DNA from: Antedon mediterranea
Taxonomy: Eukaryota > Echinodermata > Crinoidea > Comatulida > Antedonidae
DNA length: 64,000 nt
Assembly (NCBI RefSeq): GCF_964355755.1
Contig: NC_092679.1
Span: 3,348,001 to 3,412,000, forward strand
Direction of reading: 5' to 3'
Shown: positions 43,506-56,300 of the stretch, piece by piece
Layout of the letters: each line of letters opens with the position of its first letter
Position numbering within the stretch: position 1 is the stretch's first letter
Translations under genes and position numbers: made by a program
Notes under the pieces: generated by a model
Seen by the model: the letters and a program-made list of their open reading frames with translations, nothing else
Database searches by the model: none
What the model was told of the DNA's origin: nothing

Positions 43506-43763
43506 GTCATTGTATAAGAGCTGGCAAGTGCAGCCTGGGTGGACAGGAATAAAAGAAATAATATAATATATATAAATATTTAGATCTACTATTTTACAAT
43601 TTAAAATCTGGAAAAGATTACATAGTTTTGAGAAAAATCATAAGTCTAGTTTTGAAAGAGGAAAAGGATAAGGACTTCCGGATAAATAGAGGAAGATCAC
43701 TGTAGAAATGAGGGGCCTTGCACTGAAGGAGACGGTGCATAAAACGAGCTTGGTAATTTTCGT

Positions 43764-44036
43764 TGAATATGCCATTTTAATGCCACATAATAGTAATTTA
43801 CTTTTACCAAAAATTGAATTGAAAACAAAAATATTTAGGACCACCAAAAAAATAGTTAAATTAGCTAAATTGACTGAAAGTTAATGGTTTTTTGTTTAAC
43901 TTAACGGCGTTTATTTTGTCTTTTTATTAGTGAAAACATTTTTTTTCTACGGAAGAGCATTATTAAAACTGCGAAATGGCCCATTCTTTTTTTTTTTAAA
44001 TAATCTTCATTTTTCGGGGGGAAATACATATTTAAA
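43764..44036 (-). mobile_element. MITE family B, copy 4 (reversed)
   Basis: In reverse it shows the family blocks: ATGCCATTTTAATGCCACAT, ATAGTAATTTACTTTTACC, GTTTATTTTGTCTTTTTAT and ATAATCTTCATTTTTCGGGG. The family orientation is opposite to the other copies. Confidence 0.7.
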
Positions 44037-46655
44037 CGATATTGAATGTAGGCCCCAAATGTCATAAGCTTTTTTTCAAAATTTGTTTAAATATTGTCTG
44101 TACTTTTTTTACTGTTTTTAACATTGTTGATGTATTTTAAATGCAGTATATTAACAAATATTGATTTTCATTTTTATAGGCCTAAATTAGAGCAATGAAA
44201 GATGAATTGAATAAATTGTGGGTTAGGTCTAAATCCCCACAAAAGTGGGAAACAATGTTTGAAGGTAGAAATAATAATTATGTTTTTCCGATTGTTATGA
44301 CATTTTTGGCGTTTTGGGAGTTATATAACATTCATGTTTAATTCCTGTTGACATAACAGACCCTGTTATGTTATTTTACCGATTCAATATTTACAATGAC
44401 AAATTGTAAATATTTTCAAAAGACATTAAATATTTAAAACATGGTTCTACAACATGTTTACAACGTCATTAGTATATGTTTTGGAATTTCACAAAATTTT
44501 CATGGCTGTTTACGCATATCAGGTAGATACTGAAATCAAGGTTAGATAATTTCTCAAAACAATTATTGTTTTCATGTTCACGCGAAACGAAATTAAATTT
44601 CGTTATAACGGTGAAAATTTCACGCGGGATATCGAATCATTTTAAATTATCAGTAGTCCTACTAGGAAAAAATATGATTTAAATAATACGATTAAAAAAA
44701 AATGTAGTTTTAAGTAGGGAAATGTATACAATATTATAGTCTTTTGCAATTTATTAACTCTTTATAAACCTGTATGTCCGAAATAGATTTTATAAAATTT
44801 TATAAAATAGAAGTCTGATTTAAAATGTAGCCTATATGCCTACATGATAAAAAAAAAACGTTTTTAAACAGTAAAATTTATAAATCTAGTCCGAAATAGA
44901 TTGTATTATGTGAAATGGGCCAGAGGCCTTTATTTATTGAAATAAAAGAAAGTTTGTTGCACCGAACAAGGTTCATGTAGGGGGCGAAGTAGGCCAAGAT
45001 TAGATAGTGGGAGGAGTACCGTAATATTTTTGTACTTCAATATTAATGTAAGAAAATATAGATAACTTTATTTCGTCCACAAAAAAATTAGAAATAAATG
45101 CTTTTCAATATTTCTATAATTATGTTTAACTACATCCTCTCCACAAAGTGATCATAGACCGACTTAATCCAAGTGGTAGATTGAGGCTCCTCAGTGGGAA
45201 AACAAATCGATATGCCAAATCCTTTATTCCCTCCGGTATCATCCAGTACAACAGGAAGTCAAGAAGATAATATTATCTTGTATTTTTTTAGATGTTTTTA
45301 TATGAATGGTTTGTTTTTTGTTTTTTTTTTATTATGACGAGCAATGAATTTCCTTTTTGAGGATCAATAAAAGTTATCTTATCTTATCTTATACCGTATA
45401 ATATGCCTTTTATCAGCTGTTTGGTGATAGGTAATTATGAATGCATTAAACGTCATTATATTTATATTTTAGACTTTAATTTCTCAAAGATGAATCAGTA
45501 AGGTGACAGTTTCGTTATACTATTTACTTTTTCTCCCGAAATCGTTTAGGGTGGCCTGTGATGACGAAGGGTTTACATAGTGTTGGGTCATGACACAACG
45601 CATAAATTGAGGAATAGTAGGCGAAATAGCCTAGACTTAAGACGCCGTTATCTAAGCAATAGACACCGTGTTTTCTGTGACGGAACAATCTTTACTAGAG
45701 CTATGATTTGTTATAGGTACGTTTAATTGTTGGCCTAAATCATTATTTATTGATTTAGGCGTATAGCATTGATGATGTCATGATTACCACATGAAAGTCT
45801 ATTTTCCTAAATGCTGTAATACACCCGAATGTTTTATGAATTATTTTAATTGAATGAATTACAGATAATTCTCAAGGGCTTTATGTTGTTAATTGCCGAA
45901 AGACTATTCGACGGAGTAATGTCGTCAGACTGCGATGTAGTCGAAGAAGACCTTGTATGTTCATCTCAACGATCTTGTGTTTTTATTCTATATTGTAAAA
46001 TTTACCGAAACATCACCGAATGTGTGAGAAATTCATAAGTAAGTGTTTTCCATTTTCTAGGAATTATGAGCCTATGACAGTATGAGTTTTTGAAAATTGT
46101 TTTTCGTTGTAAACATTTTTTCTAATGGAACAGAAGGTCAATATTGCCAAACCATTCAAAAGTGTACTAATTAGCAATACTTCATAAACTATTGAAAAAA
46201 CACACAATAAAGCCTAGGCTAAAATTTCGTTTACAAACGACGTTCATACACTGTGTATAGAGTGTTTTAACGCACTCAATTACATCATGATTACCATTAA
46301 AATTACCAAACTACTTCTGTTCTTCAATTAATAAGGGTCTTTATAAAATTATTAACCATTTATTAGAACACATTAATTAATGGACCTCAACAAGTAAATG
46401 CTTTATTAATGAAATAGGACGTAAATCTATTATACCGAATGACCACTTGACGAACTACTCGAAGGTACTTCATAGATACTAAGTTGATTATTACAATGGG
46501 CCTTAAGATAAAAACTACGATGTCTTTTTTTATTGTGTTTTATTGCAGATGTAGTAGTGTTTGAAAAGTAAATGTTTGTTAAGATAGCCTTCAAATTAAA
46601 AACTTTTAATATTAAAACGAGTAGGTCTTATAGTTTCTCAGTCTCATATGAAAGT
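44037..46655. other. Gene-free stretch with one LINE tail
   Basis: No gene is recognisable. At 45325-45395 ATTATGACGAGCAATGAATT, TCCTTTTTGAGGATCAATAA and AAGTTATCTTATCTTATCTT form a typical LINE 3' end with AATAAA and a pentanucleotide tail. The 62-codon open frame at 45850-46038 has no recognisable family. Confidence 0.5.
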
Positions 46656-46840
46656 TCTCACTTTAAAAAAGCGTGATGTGCCCAAATATGAACAATGTGC
46701 CCAAATTTTGATAGTGATACATGCCTAAATATGGTAGTGGTATGTCCAAATATAGTAGTGATATGACATCATCATATCCATATAATGTACACATCACATT
46801 TTGTTTTGTCGCAACGCTTGATAGTGTAGTCAGACCTTAA
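46656..46840. mobile_element. MITE family A, copy 7 (decayed)
   Basis: The left terminus is lost. The interior ATGTGCCCAAATATG, GATATGACATCATCATATCC and the right end CTTGATAGTGTAGTCAGACC are still recognisable. Confidence 0.7.
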
Positions 46841-47169
46841 CACGTATTGTATGTAGTAGTATAGCTAGCTCATTTTTTTTTACATTAAAACAAATATTTA
46901 TAAAATACAATTCAATTCAATTCAATTTGTGCTTCATTTTTTTATATAAAAGTTTCTTCTCTTTTGAAAGAAGATACATGGTCCCACCCCTTTATATAAC
47001 CTCTATTTCTTATGGGGTTTTTATCTATATACAATGTGGAATTTAAATTTGGTAGTATACACTATAACGGTGTATTTGTTTGCCTAGGTTACAATATTAC
47101 AATATATTAAAACAATATGCAAATATTGGAATAACAAGCGGCACAGTTGGCAGACACATTTTTAAACAA

Positions 47170-47440
47170 TTAAACTAATATGCATATTTTTATAATGCTA
47201 ATCATTTTGATAAATAGAACGCAATGGGTCGCCATTTATGTTATTATGTGGACCGCGGCTGGTAATCACACTAATAATTAGTGAACAATTAGCATCTAGT
47301 AACTAATTAGCGAGTTGTAACATCTTGTTAAATATCATTGCTGTTTTGTTAATACACAGCGATAATTAATTCGTTGGACAATTTAAGCCGATCTGATCTT
47401 CCAATAGTTATTTGTTGTGGATGAATTAAATATTCAGGAT
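47170..47440. promoter_or_regulatory. Candidate conserved regulatory element (FoxG-distal)
   Basis: A dense set of homeodomain-type words lies here, including GCTAATCATTTTG, CTAATAATTAGTG, GTAACTAATTAGCG and GATAATTAATTCG, next to a balanced-composition block TGGGTCGCCATTTATG. It is free of the repeat families seen elsewhere and is 8 kb upstream of FoxG. This is only a motif-based suspicion; conservation with related species would decide. Confidence 0.3.
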
Positions 47441-47728
47441 TATATAACGCCATCTTGTACCATATCTATGCCAATTGTTGCTATGTTTTTAAAATAAGTC
47501 TGTTTATAATGTTAGCCAAGCTGTGACCACAGGTCTATTTGAGGCAAATCAATAATATTGGGAAGGATTTAAAATTGTTGTACAAAAGGTTAAACTTTAA
47601 TTACGGTTATTTATAATTATTACAATATCTGGAGTGGGGGATAATTTATATGAAACTTTTAATCGCATCAGGTGAAGAGCTTTAGCACAGTTTGGCAAAC
47701 ACTTATGGTAAATTCATTTGTTTGTTAT

Positions 47729-48733
47729 GAGGTACTTGGCAAAAACTTCTAAAAAAAGGACCATAACATTGTATTCTTACATAAAGGTAAAAACTACTAA
47801 GCAATGATGCTTAAATTATAGAAATGTGAAACACTCATGGAAATTGTAAGTGAAAAAATTAGTTCAGAACTTATGGAATTAAGTTTAATCTTGTCGTAGG
47901 CCATTATTTGGTTTTACATAGGCCTACTGAAATGAGGTACTTGGCTAAAAACGGACGATAACATTTTAATTCTTAAACATTGGAAAAACAAAAACCACTA
48001 AGCAATAATGGCAAAATTATAAATGTGGAACACTTGGGGAAATGTAAGAGTGAAAACATTAAAAGTCGAGGACTTACGGTATGGAACTAAGTTTAATCTT
48101 GTCTTGGGCCATTATTTGGTTTTACACAGGCCTACTTAAATGAGATATTTGGCAAAAACCTCTAAAAACGGACCATAACAGTTTAATTATTCTTACATCG
48201 GAATGGTGAGACCAGTCATGCTAATTTTCGCTCGGTATCGTCTGGTAGGGTGTTATGATATAAAATGATGTCAAGTACATGTTATTTAAGATGCTTTAGT
48301 AGTAAATTTAACTTATATATATTTTTATAAAATCAGTTAAAATATACTATATATATATATACTAAATATAACTTTTCATTCCGAGCAATAATGCTAAAAT
48401 TATAAATGTGGAACACTTGGGGGAATATAAGAGTAAACAAAATTAAAAGTCGAGGACATATGGAATTAAGTTAAAGCTTGTTGTGGGTCATTAGGGGCCT
48501 ATTAGGTGTTACACAGGCCTACTAAAATGAGGTACTTGGCAAAATCCTCTAAAAATGGACCATAACATTTTAATTCTTACATTAGAAAGGCAAAAACTAC
48601 CAACTGAAATTATTAACGTAGAACACTCTCAGGGAAAAATGTAAGATTGAAAAAATTAAAAGTCCAGGACTTATGGAATTAAGTTTAATCTTGTTGTAGG
48701 CCATTATTTGGTTTACACAGGCCTACTAAAATC
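47729..48733. repeat. 205-bp tandem array, four units
   Basis: Units begin GAGGTACTTGGCAAAAAC at about 47729, 47934, 48140 and 48529 and end with TTTACACAGGCCTACTAAAA. Shared blocks include GGACCATAACATTTTAATTC, ATTTATAAATGTGGAACACT-like sequence and GGAATTAAGTTTAATCTTG. Divergence between units is moderate. The third unit is longer because of an insertion (see 48198-48384). Confidence 0.88.
48198..48384. mobile_element. Insertion inside the third 205-bp unit
   Basis: The third unit is interrupted between TTCTTACA and GCAATAATGC. The insert starts TCGGAATGGTGAGACC and ends CTTTTCATTCCGA, so an 8-bp inverted repeat (TCGGAATG/CATTCCGA) marks its ends. The other units act as empty-site controls, though a few bases around the site are also lost. 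No coding sequence. It is probably a small DNA transposon of unknown family. Confidence 0.7.
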
Positions 48734-49449
48734 CTGGAGATAACCTATATAATGAACCACTGGCTATAAGTTACTTTTGTTCCAGTTTAGATGGGACAGT
48801 CTTGGATAAGCTATTTCGTGTAGTGATTTAACCATGAAATGTAATTTTCTGATTATAATTGGCGAGACATGTATTATGATACTAATAAGATTTTAAAAAG
48901 AAAGAATGGATTACCCCTTTTTGCTATAGAAAACTCATAAGCCTTTTCACAGGCCTACACAGGGGCTACACTAAGCCTATACCAAACCGAAATCATTGCT
49001 GCAGCCCTAACAGCGAAGGCCCACTAATCTACGATTAGTTACTTTTACTTAATAATAACGAATCGCTTTTAAATTCTGTTATATTGGTATAAGGATTTAG
49101 ATATTTCACTGTTGGTCCTTGGGAAGGATAAACCATCTAAACCCAAACACTTGCTACTGTCTGTGAAACAATACGAGTTTAAAATCTGGACCAGGAATTG
49201 GATTGTTTCTCATGGTAAGAAATATTGTAACGGGATTAACAAAAATTAACCATCTTATGCGTAACACAGAAGGTGATAATGTTCATGATAGCTGTCGCCG
49301 TTAGGGAACATGATGATTAAAAGAGATTACATACGATTTACTTTTTATCGTAAAGATGCTAATTAATTGATTAGAAATATTATTATTCAATATTGGTCTA
49401 AATGTTGTCGAATTTATATAGTGCTAACACTAACAACAAATATTATTTT

Positions 49450-49700
49450 TAAGAAAGTTTTAAAAACTTTGATTGAAGGCTCTAATTGAACGTTGATAGT
49501 AACGGTATACCGTTTCTCTACTGACGGTTTTACAATAACTTTTATAGTAAATAAAGCTAAATATAACATACATATTTAAAATAGAATGTTTTAAGAGAGT
49601 TTTGAACAATTTTACGAAGGCTCTTAAACGTTGATAACGGTATTTTTTCTCTATTGACGGTTTTATAATAACTTTTATAGTAAATAAAAGCTATACATAT
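49450..49700. repeat. Two-unit direct duplication
   Basis: The block GAAGGCTCT...AACGTTGATA...GACGGTTTTA(C/T)AATAAC, TTTTATAGTAAATAAA and AGCTA occurs at about 49475-49560 and 49617-49695, about 140 bp apart. Between 48734 and 49449 I see nothing definite. Confidence 0.75.
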
Positions 49701-51450
49701 CATAGAAAAAAAGCTAAAACATCCATTATACAAAAATACAAAAATAAAAACTTCAAATACTGAAAGTATACTAGTGAATTGAGGCAACTGATAACTACGA
49801 TAATAATTTTCGGTCCGCTTCTTTTCTAAATAATATTCATAAAATTAGAGAAAATGTTGTTTAGGTCTGTTGAATAGGGAAATTAGATACACTCAATATT
49901 GCACTAAGTTTAGGCAGGAAGAATAAATTAAGACTGGGACCAATAAAAAAAAAAATCAAATCTAAGGAAAAACAATTGTGGTAACTCACAATATGATCAT
50001 GCATCAGAAGTCACTATAGGTTTGTCAAAAGTGTAAGCCACAACATTTTAGAGTGAAACCAACAAAGAAATAGGCCTAAGAACATGCTTGCCCAAAAGTA
50101 TTTTAAAATATAAAGTTTTTCAAGCTTTTATTTATAAAGTTAAAAGTCAATTTCTTATTTATAGTGTTGGTGAAAACATGCTGCGTTTTCAAATGGGATC
50201 TTAGATTAAAAAAACCTTATATAATTTGAATTATAACACAGTTTAAAAAAATAGACCATGGGTACATAATGGAGCTATCCTATTTCCATAGTTACAGCAA
50301 GAACCCCATCCGTAATTACACAACAAACTCTTAATTATAATTTAATTAACTTGTTATCCAAGTCCGCCGAATGTAATTAAGGTTGATAAGGTCCTATAAG
50401 TCGGCTAAATGTTACAAATTACCTTGCATTTCAAGTACCTAATAACAATAGTGTTTTGAAACAATGCTTAATCATAGAAGCAATCAGCCGACTTTCTTCA
50501 ATCATCTACTTCAATTAGTAGAGGTAATTCGGGATAAGAGAAAAAAGAATTGTTGAAACAATTGTAAGCTTTAAGTTAATTCTGGATAAGTCGTTTGTGT
50601 TAAGGACATCTTCTAAACAAGGGAGATGTACTTTACCCGTCTCACAAAGCGTCTGTGTGGCTTGTTGAGTGGAGAAAGTGCTAAAACAATAGAGAATGCA
50701 CTTAAAGGCCTAAAGCATACTGCAGCCTATAAACTCATATGGACACTGTGGTCGGTACAAGACAATAGCGATGTACTAACATGCACTAAGGGAACTTGTA
50801 GGAGAATATGGACTCTTCTTATCCATTTGTCCGAACCTTTTCCCACCTAATTAGGACGGATTCCCAAGTTTTACATCCAGATTATACGACACAAAGAGGA
50901 TTGGGTGAATTCTGCTCCGAGGTATATTTGTATCAGTAGATTATTCCAAACACAATCTCTGGATTACAAGATTCGAAATCAAAGAGTTTTTTTTATTGGG
51001 TACAAATACACTTAAAATTCGATTGTCTATTCGTTGGACTTCTGTACACATAAATCTCGGCTTTACTCACCGGGTTACAAAATATAGGTATTATCTATGA
51101 CAATACGTAGTGATCATTACGGTGGTTAAGTGGAGTAAAGAATTGTGAACCAATAATTGACCTTGCCATGTTTGTAAGTTTTCAATAATAAAAGTCAATA
51201 ATCATCTCAACATTCTTTCAATTCGGTATTATAGAAACATTTTTAACAAAAGGGATTCCCTTCTTTTGATTAAACTTTTCATAAAGAAAGAAATAATTAA
51301 AATGTAGTTGGTAAAGCTTATGGTGGAGCTAGACGAAAGAAGACTTGTATGATGCATTGACGATATGATTTTGAATAATGCAGGCATACTGTTGATTAAG
51401 TCTTATTAAAAAGCCTAAAATCAAAGTTTTTTTATCTATAGGCCTACTGT
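49701..51450. other. Gene-free stretch
   Basis: No recognised gene. A 74-codon open frame at 50626-50850 has an ordinary amino-acid mix and no family resemblance. Around 50330-50420 TAATTAA words and CCGCCGAATGTAATTAAGG suggest a possible regulatory element, without proof. Confidence 0.3.
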
Positions 51451-51452
51451 AT

Positions 51453-51585
51453 ATTGTTTTGCATTGTGGTCCTGTCTTAAATACAAAAACAAAATCAGGT
51501 CAAAAAAGTTTAGTTTTGTGAAAAATAGAATTAGATAATAATATCTAGCTTTGAATGAAGCAATTGTTGTGGCATATTTAATTTC
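51453..51585 (+). repeat. Dispersed repeat D, copy 2
   Basis: TTTTGCATTGTGGTCCTGTC, TTAAATACAAAAAC, GTTTAGTTTTGTGAAAAATA and ATATCTAGCTTTGAATGAAG match the 28.9 kb copy. It lacks the TTATTTAACAAC start. Confidence 0.65.
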
Positions 51586-52189
51586 AGTTAGGTAGGTTAT
51601 TCCATATTTTTGCGCCTGCAACTTTGAACGACTTTCTTTGGCCTATATATAGGCCTCTACACTGTGCATTCACCTGCTTGATTAAATAATGTGATCTGTG
51701 TCTATACCACCGATCACTTTAAATCGGTTTATGATATGGTAAATATTTTATTGTCTCTATTTATATTGTTTATTTTCTTAAATTAGAAATTAGAATTGTT
51801 TGACCTAGTTTGCGCTCGTACGACCTTCATTCGTGTCTATAAATCAACTCAGACAAACGTTACTGTTTGTGTAATGATAATGTTATTCTTTCTACAATCG
51901 GGACGGCCGCCGTGGTTACAGTGGTTTTGTGAATTCATTGAACATCGCCATTAAAAGCGGTTTCTTGATTATCTGAGAAAACAAACAATTAGACCGCTTC
52001 TAGTCATTGGTTTTAACAAAATTAACAAGAAGAAATACTAATTATTATCTTCCGGAGTTTTATTAGTTTTGTAATTAAGCATTTTAATTTTATATTTAGA
52101 CCAATAAATACAGTATCTAAGTTGTCAGTAGTACAAGTGTTTCTACAAAAAATAGCTACAATTAGTTTTTAAATTTAATTTAACAATTC

Positions 52190-52250
52190 AATTCATTTCA
52201 ACTTTATTTATCAATTGTCAAAATAATATACAGTTCAAAATATAAGGGTT
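52190..52250 (-). mobile_element. LINE-type 3' tail remnant
   Basis: On the minus strand a GATAAATAAAGTTGAAATG then AATTGAATTG ending has the AATAAA plus short-tandem form seen at 32.8 and 55.1 kb. No coding remnant. Confidence 0.4.
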
Positions 52251-52683
52251 ACTAAGTTTAGGCCTAAGTTTAAATGATTGAATGAACTGTTTATTTTTTC
52301 AAATAGGCCTACTATTTTTATAACAAAGGCCTAAAAAAGAAAAGACATTAATTAATATTATGGGAAACCAACTTCACCACCAGTCAGTCCCTAATTGTTG
52401 GGGAAATGTACTGGAATTCTGTGAAAACAAACTTTTTTATGTGACCGACGGAATTTCGGGGGCACATGTCTACCATTTTAGTTTGTTATTTTACCGTTTC
52501 GCAATTACACTTCAAATTACGTCCTCAAAGTTATTATACATTATTTCCAGAGAGAAAACAATTAGGAATTATCGTTTTATGAAGAAACTATCTAACTCCA
52601 TTTTCTTGGAACATTTACCATCACACTAATTTCGCTTCTAGTCGGTTTGTATCTAAACTTTGTCCAGTATAATGCAATTAAAT

Positions 52684-52862
52684 CCGTAATACAGGTATCA
52701 CATGTGATACATGTGAGATGCTGTATTACGGAATTTGCCTGACTGTGGAAGAACTGGGTGAATGTCTGGGTTTTAAAATTTACAGTAGGCCTAATGCAAT
52801 CCGCGATACAGGTATCATATGCGATACATAAGAGATGCTGTATTACGGAATTTGCCTGATAC
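52684..52862. repeat. Duplicated hairpin repeat
   Basis: TCCGTAATACAG...CTGTATTACGGA (52684-52734) is a palindrome with a second palindrome, TCACATGTGATACATGTGA, inside. About 117 bp further on the unit recurs as TCCGCGATACAGG...CTGTATTACGGAATTTGCCTG (quoted in part), with GGAATGTCTAGGTTTT after it. A reversed relative lies at 25.22 kb. Confidence 0.75.
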
Positions 52863-53550
52863 TGAGGAATGTCTAGGTTTTATGTCGACAAGGATTTACA
52901 TTTAACTTTTTAAACTTACTAAACATAAAAATACAAACCTGTAATCTGATATAGGTGCGTATGTAGCATAACAAAAACAACGTGTTTACCCGTGTTTAAT
53001 CACCATACTTAAACCCCGTGTCGCGGATTAATAGACCTTGCACCCCAGCAAAATTGATATTTCTAAAGTAAACACATTTTCATGAAAGCGATTTTTGCAG
53101 ACGTTGGTGAAATATTATTGACATAATTGATAATAGTTGAAAATCAGAGGGTGTGATGGAATGGCCTTGCCTTTTGTGACTGATTTTAGGTGCATTCGAG
53201 ACTGGAATAAGTAAAAAGAATAACCGTATGTAGTTGTTTTCTTACGACCATAGCACGCGTTATAAACAGTATGTCTTGCTGCGCTACGTTGATTTTTAAT
53301 AATCACAGACGGGCTTTGAGGCTGGATATGCCGTACGCTTCAGCGAATCAAAAATCGCTAAATCAGCCAAAACTTTGGCTTACGCATCGTCGCAATTTTA
53401 TATTCAATCCAAATTAATATTTTGATGAATTATACTTCCGTTTGTTTATTCTTCCAATAGCAAAAGGCAAAGGTGGTGACATGTCTAAATATGTTTTTTT
53501 TTCTAGTTTGTATATTAAAATAGCTCGAATGACACTTCTACCAAAATATC

Positions 53551-53731
53551 TAAAACTCTGTCTATACTAATAGTTTGAAAAAAAGTATGATGTGCCCATA
53601 CAGTACGGTAGTGATATGCCCAAATATGGTAGTGATATGCCCAAATATGGTAGTGATATGACATCATCATGCCCATATATGGGCACATCAATGTTGTTGT
53701 CACATAAAGTTTGATAGTGTAGACATATCTG
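53551..53731. mobile_element. MITE family A, copy 8
   Basis: The ends are TAAAACTCTGTCTATAC and GTTTGATAGTGTAGACATA. Inside, the unit GTGATATGCCCAAATATGGTA (quoted in part) is tandemly repeated. Confidence 0.82.
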
Positions 53732-55057
53732 ATTCTCTGCTTTCATACATGTTTTGTTGTTGTTTACGTGAAATATAATGAAACAAATATTCAGAAATCT
53801 GAATCTTATTTGTTGTTATGTTATGAACTTTTATCGCCAACTTCAACTACCAAATAAAGCACACAAAAATAGATTTAGGCCTACAGTTTCAATTGAATAG
53901 TCAAATATATTTTTTATCTTAACTTTTAATTGTAATTGTTTATATAAATAGTTTAAAAAATTATATTTACAGAGCTATAACGGCGTAAAGATATGCATTC
54001 AATAACAAATTGAGATTCGTTATAATTATGATAAAATGATATTATATTTGTTTATAGGTCTAGTTAATGAGAAGAAGTAATTCATAGTTAGCAGGATAAG
54101 AGGTAATGATCTCATAAAAATGTTGTCTCACAAAGAAATAAATGATTTTGAAATATTAGTTGTTCGTGTCATCTCAAACCTCTTTTAAATATTTTAGTAC
54201 TTTACAGTCCTGATTTGCAATAAACTTAAATTACTACCAAACATGGGGTCATTACTTCCGATGGCGACACGCACATAATTAAAACTTTTAATTATAAAGA
54301 AACGGTAAACAGACGTCAATGGTAATCGGTATTATAACTGTAAAAACATTATACTGGATCATAGCTAACAAGTGTTTATTTTACTGAATGCTCCAAATAT
54401 AAGTTAAGAACAGTCATTAGAAGTAATCAATCGAACTAATTAAGGGCCAAAACAAAACAATTTCGTTAACGGAACAGAGTCTGCTGATGGAGGTCAGACG
54501 GGTGTAAAAGTGAGACACTAGGCGGGCTTGCAGGGGCTCGTGTTACGGTATTTTATTGTATTGTATTAGGACTTATGGCTAGGCCCATAGACCGCCGCCT
54601 CAGACAGGTAGCCACGCCAGGAAATTACACAAGAAACTGGTATTCGTCAGAATTTGGTTTACGATCACGTGATGCATACTAATCAGGATGACGCGTTCTA
54701 TTTTTATATAATTATGACTATTAATAATTTACTTTATATTGATTTTCCAGTAATTAATATATATTATATACATCAATTAGGATTAATTATGACATAGGCG
54801 AGCACAATGGAAAAACTTTGGGAAAGATCTCCGCCTTGTTATAACAAATTTATATATTGCTTGAAAAAATATTTATTTATAAACATTTTATACAAGGCCT
54901 ATAGATATTACAGGCATACTGTCGTACTATAGTACCATAGACCTATATAGGTCGTTGGTAGTACGTACGTAGCCTGCATGAATGTTATTGACCAAATGCA
55001 CTGCATTGTAGTAATACATATTCCATATCAGAATTGTGAACATTTCGATAGGCCTAC
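53732..55057. other. Gene-free stretch
   Basis: Nothing recognisable as a gene. Around 54290-54545 the sequence is free of known repeats and includes GAAGTAATCAATCG and CTAATTAAGGGCC homeodomain-type words, so it is a weak regulatory candidate. Confidence 0.3.
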
Positions 55058-55140
55058 AATTGATTGATTGATTGATTGATCACTTTATTTCACAATAAAT
55101 TCCATATATACAACAAACAATACAAAACGGAAAATCACAC
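55058..55140 (-). mobile_element. LINE-type 3' tail with (ATCA)n
   Basis: Read on the minus strand, TGTTGTATATATGGAATTTA is followed by TTGTGAAATAAAGTGATC and five ATCA repeats. AATAAA plus a short tandem tail marks a retroposon 3' end. Confidence 0.55.
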
Positions 55141-55174
55141 TAAAATAGGATAATTGACTGGTTTTTAAGGGTCC

Positions 55175-55325
55175 TAAAGCTCTGTCTACACTATCAAACT
55201 AGTTTGACAAAAAAAGTGTGATGTGCCTAAATATGGTAGTTGTATACCTAAATATGGTAGTGGTATGACATCATCATGTCCATATATGGGCACATCACAT
55301 TTTTTTTAGTGTAGACAGAGCTTTA
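55175..55325. mobile_element. MITE family A, copy 9 (near-complete)
   Basis: TA-AAGCTCTGTCTACACTATC on the left and GTGTAGACAGAGCTT-TA on the right give inverted ends flanked by TA on both sides, the Tc1/mariner-type duplication. The interior is AGTTTGACAAAAAAAGTGTG, ATATGGTAGTGGTATG and CATATATGGGCACATCACAT. The right arm is slightly shortened. Confidence 0.88.
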
Positions 55326-56159
55326 ATTTAATTGGCCTAAGTAAATCAAGTCACACATTTGTGTTAAAGTGCAAGCTAACTAAAAAGCCTGTTTTTTTTT
55401 AAATATAAAAGTTGTATGCTAAGTATTAGGGTCAGTGGTTTTGGGGACTTAGATGACCTGGATTGAGAAGATGAGAGAGTGACGATGACGGATCATGATG
55501 AGTTTACACGGTACTAAGTTGCGCCACCCACAAACCTATAATGGCAAAGAAAAATATAAACAATTTTGATAACATGTTTTTGTTGTGGTGCGCAAAGTGC
55601 TGACCGACGAAAACGCAACCTTGGTAGAATAGAGGGCAATAAAACCACATTACACAGAAAACGAGAAAATTGACCGACAAATCACTTCTTGGAGTCTAGT
55701 CGCCGCTAACGTAGCCAGTCGTGCGCGCATAGCCCATAAAAAATCCCTTTACTTCTCATTACTTCATTACTAAAACTAACTGTTTACACAACGACTAAAA
55801 ACAAAGCTGTGTTATTGATGAGTGGCCAATGGCTTAACCCATCAAGCCAATTAAAATAAATACTTGACGAAACAGATCTGAACGCACTGATTATATTTCA
55901 GTACCGAATTCAACGATTATATTCGCTCGCCTAGCCCCGACTATCTAGCCCTAAGGCACGACGTAAAGTGAAGTCTTTCAACGCCCAGCACCATTCTGGC
56001 GGTATGCGAGACAACGATAAAACTCGAGAAATTTTACAACAAATGGTTACTTTCCGTGTGGTATTATAAGGTGATATATCACCCTTGTTGATAAAGTTAA
56101 AAATTAGTTTCGGAATGGACAATCAGACACGTCGATATTGTTTGTTCGTCCATGACTAT
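55326..56159. other. Gene-free stretch
   Basis: The composition is more balanced than the neighbourhood between 55440 and 55760, but I see no exon with family resemblance and no repeat. Confidence 0.3.
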
Positions 56160-56300
56160 TATTTATTTATTTAACAACATCTTTATACAGGATTACACAA
56201 TCCGGTAAAAGAAAACCGGTTTTGCATTGTGGTCCTGTCTTGAATACAAAAAAAACAGGGAAAAAAGGTTTAATTTTGTGAGAAAAAAAATTAGATCGGC
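56160..56300 (+). repeat. Dispersed repeat D, copy 3
   Basis: TTATTTAACAACATCTTTAT, ACAGGATTACACAATCCGG, TTGCATTGTGGTCCTGTCTT and TTTGTGAGAAAAAAAATTAG match the 28.9 kb copy, including its left part. It may therefore show the true start of the repeat. Confidence 0.68.
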
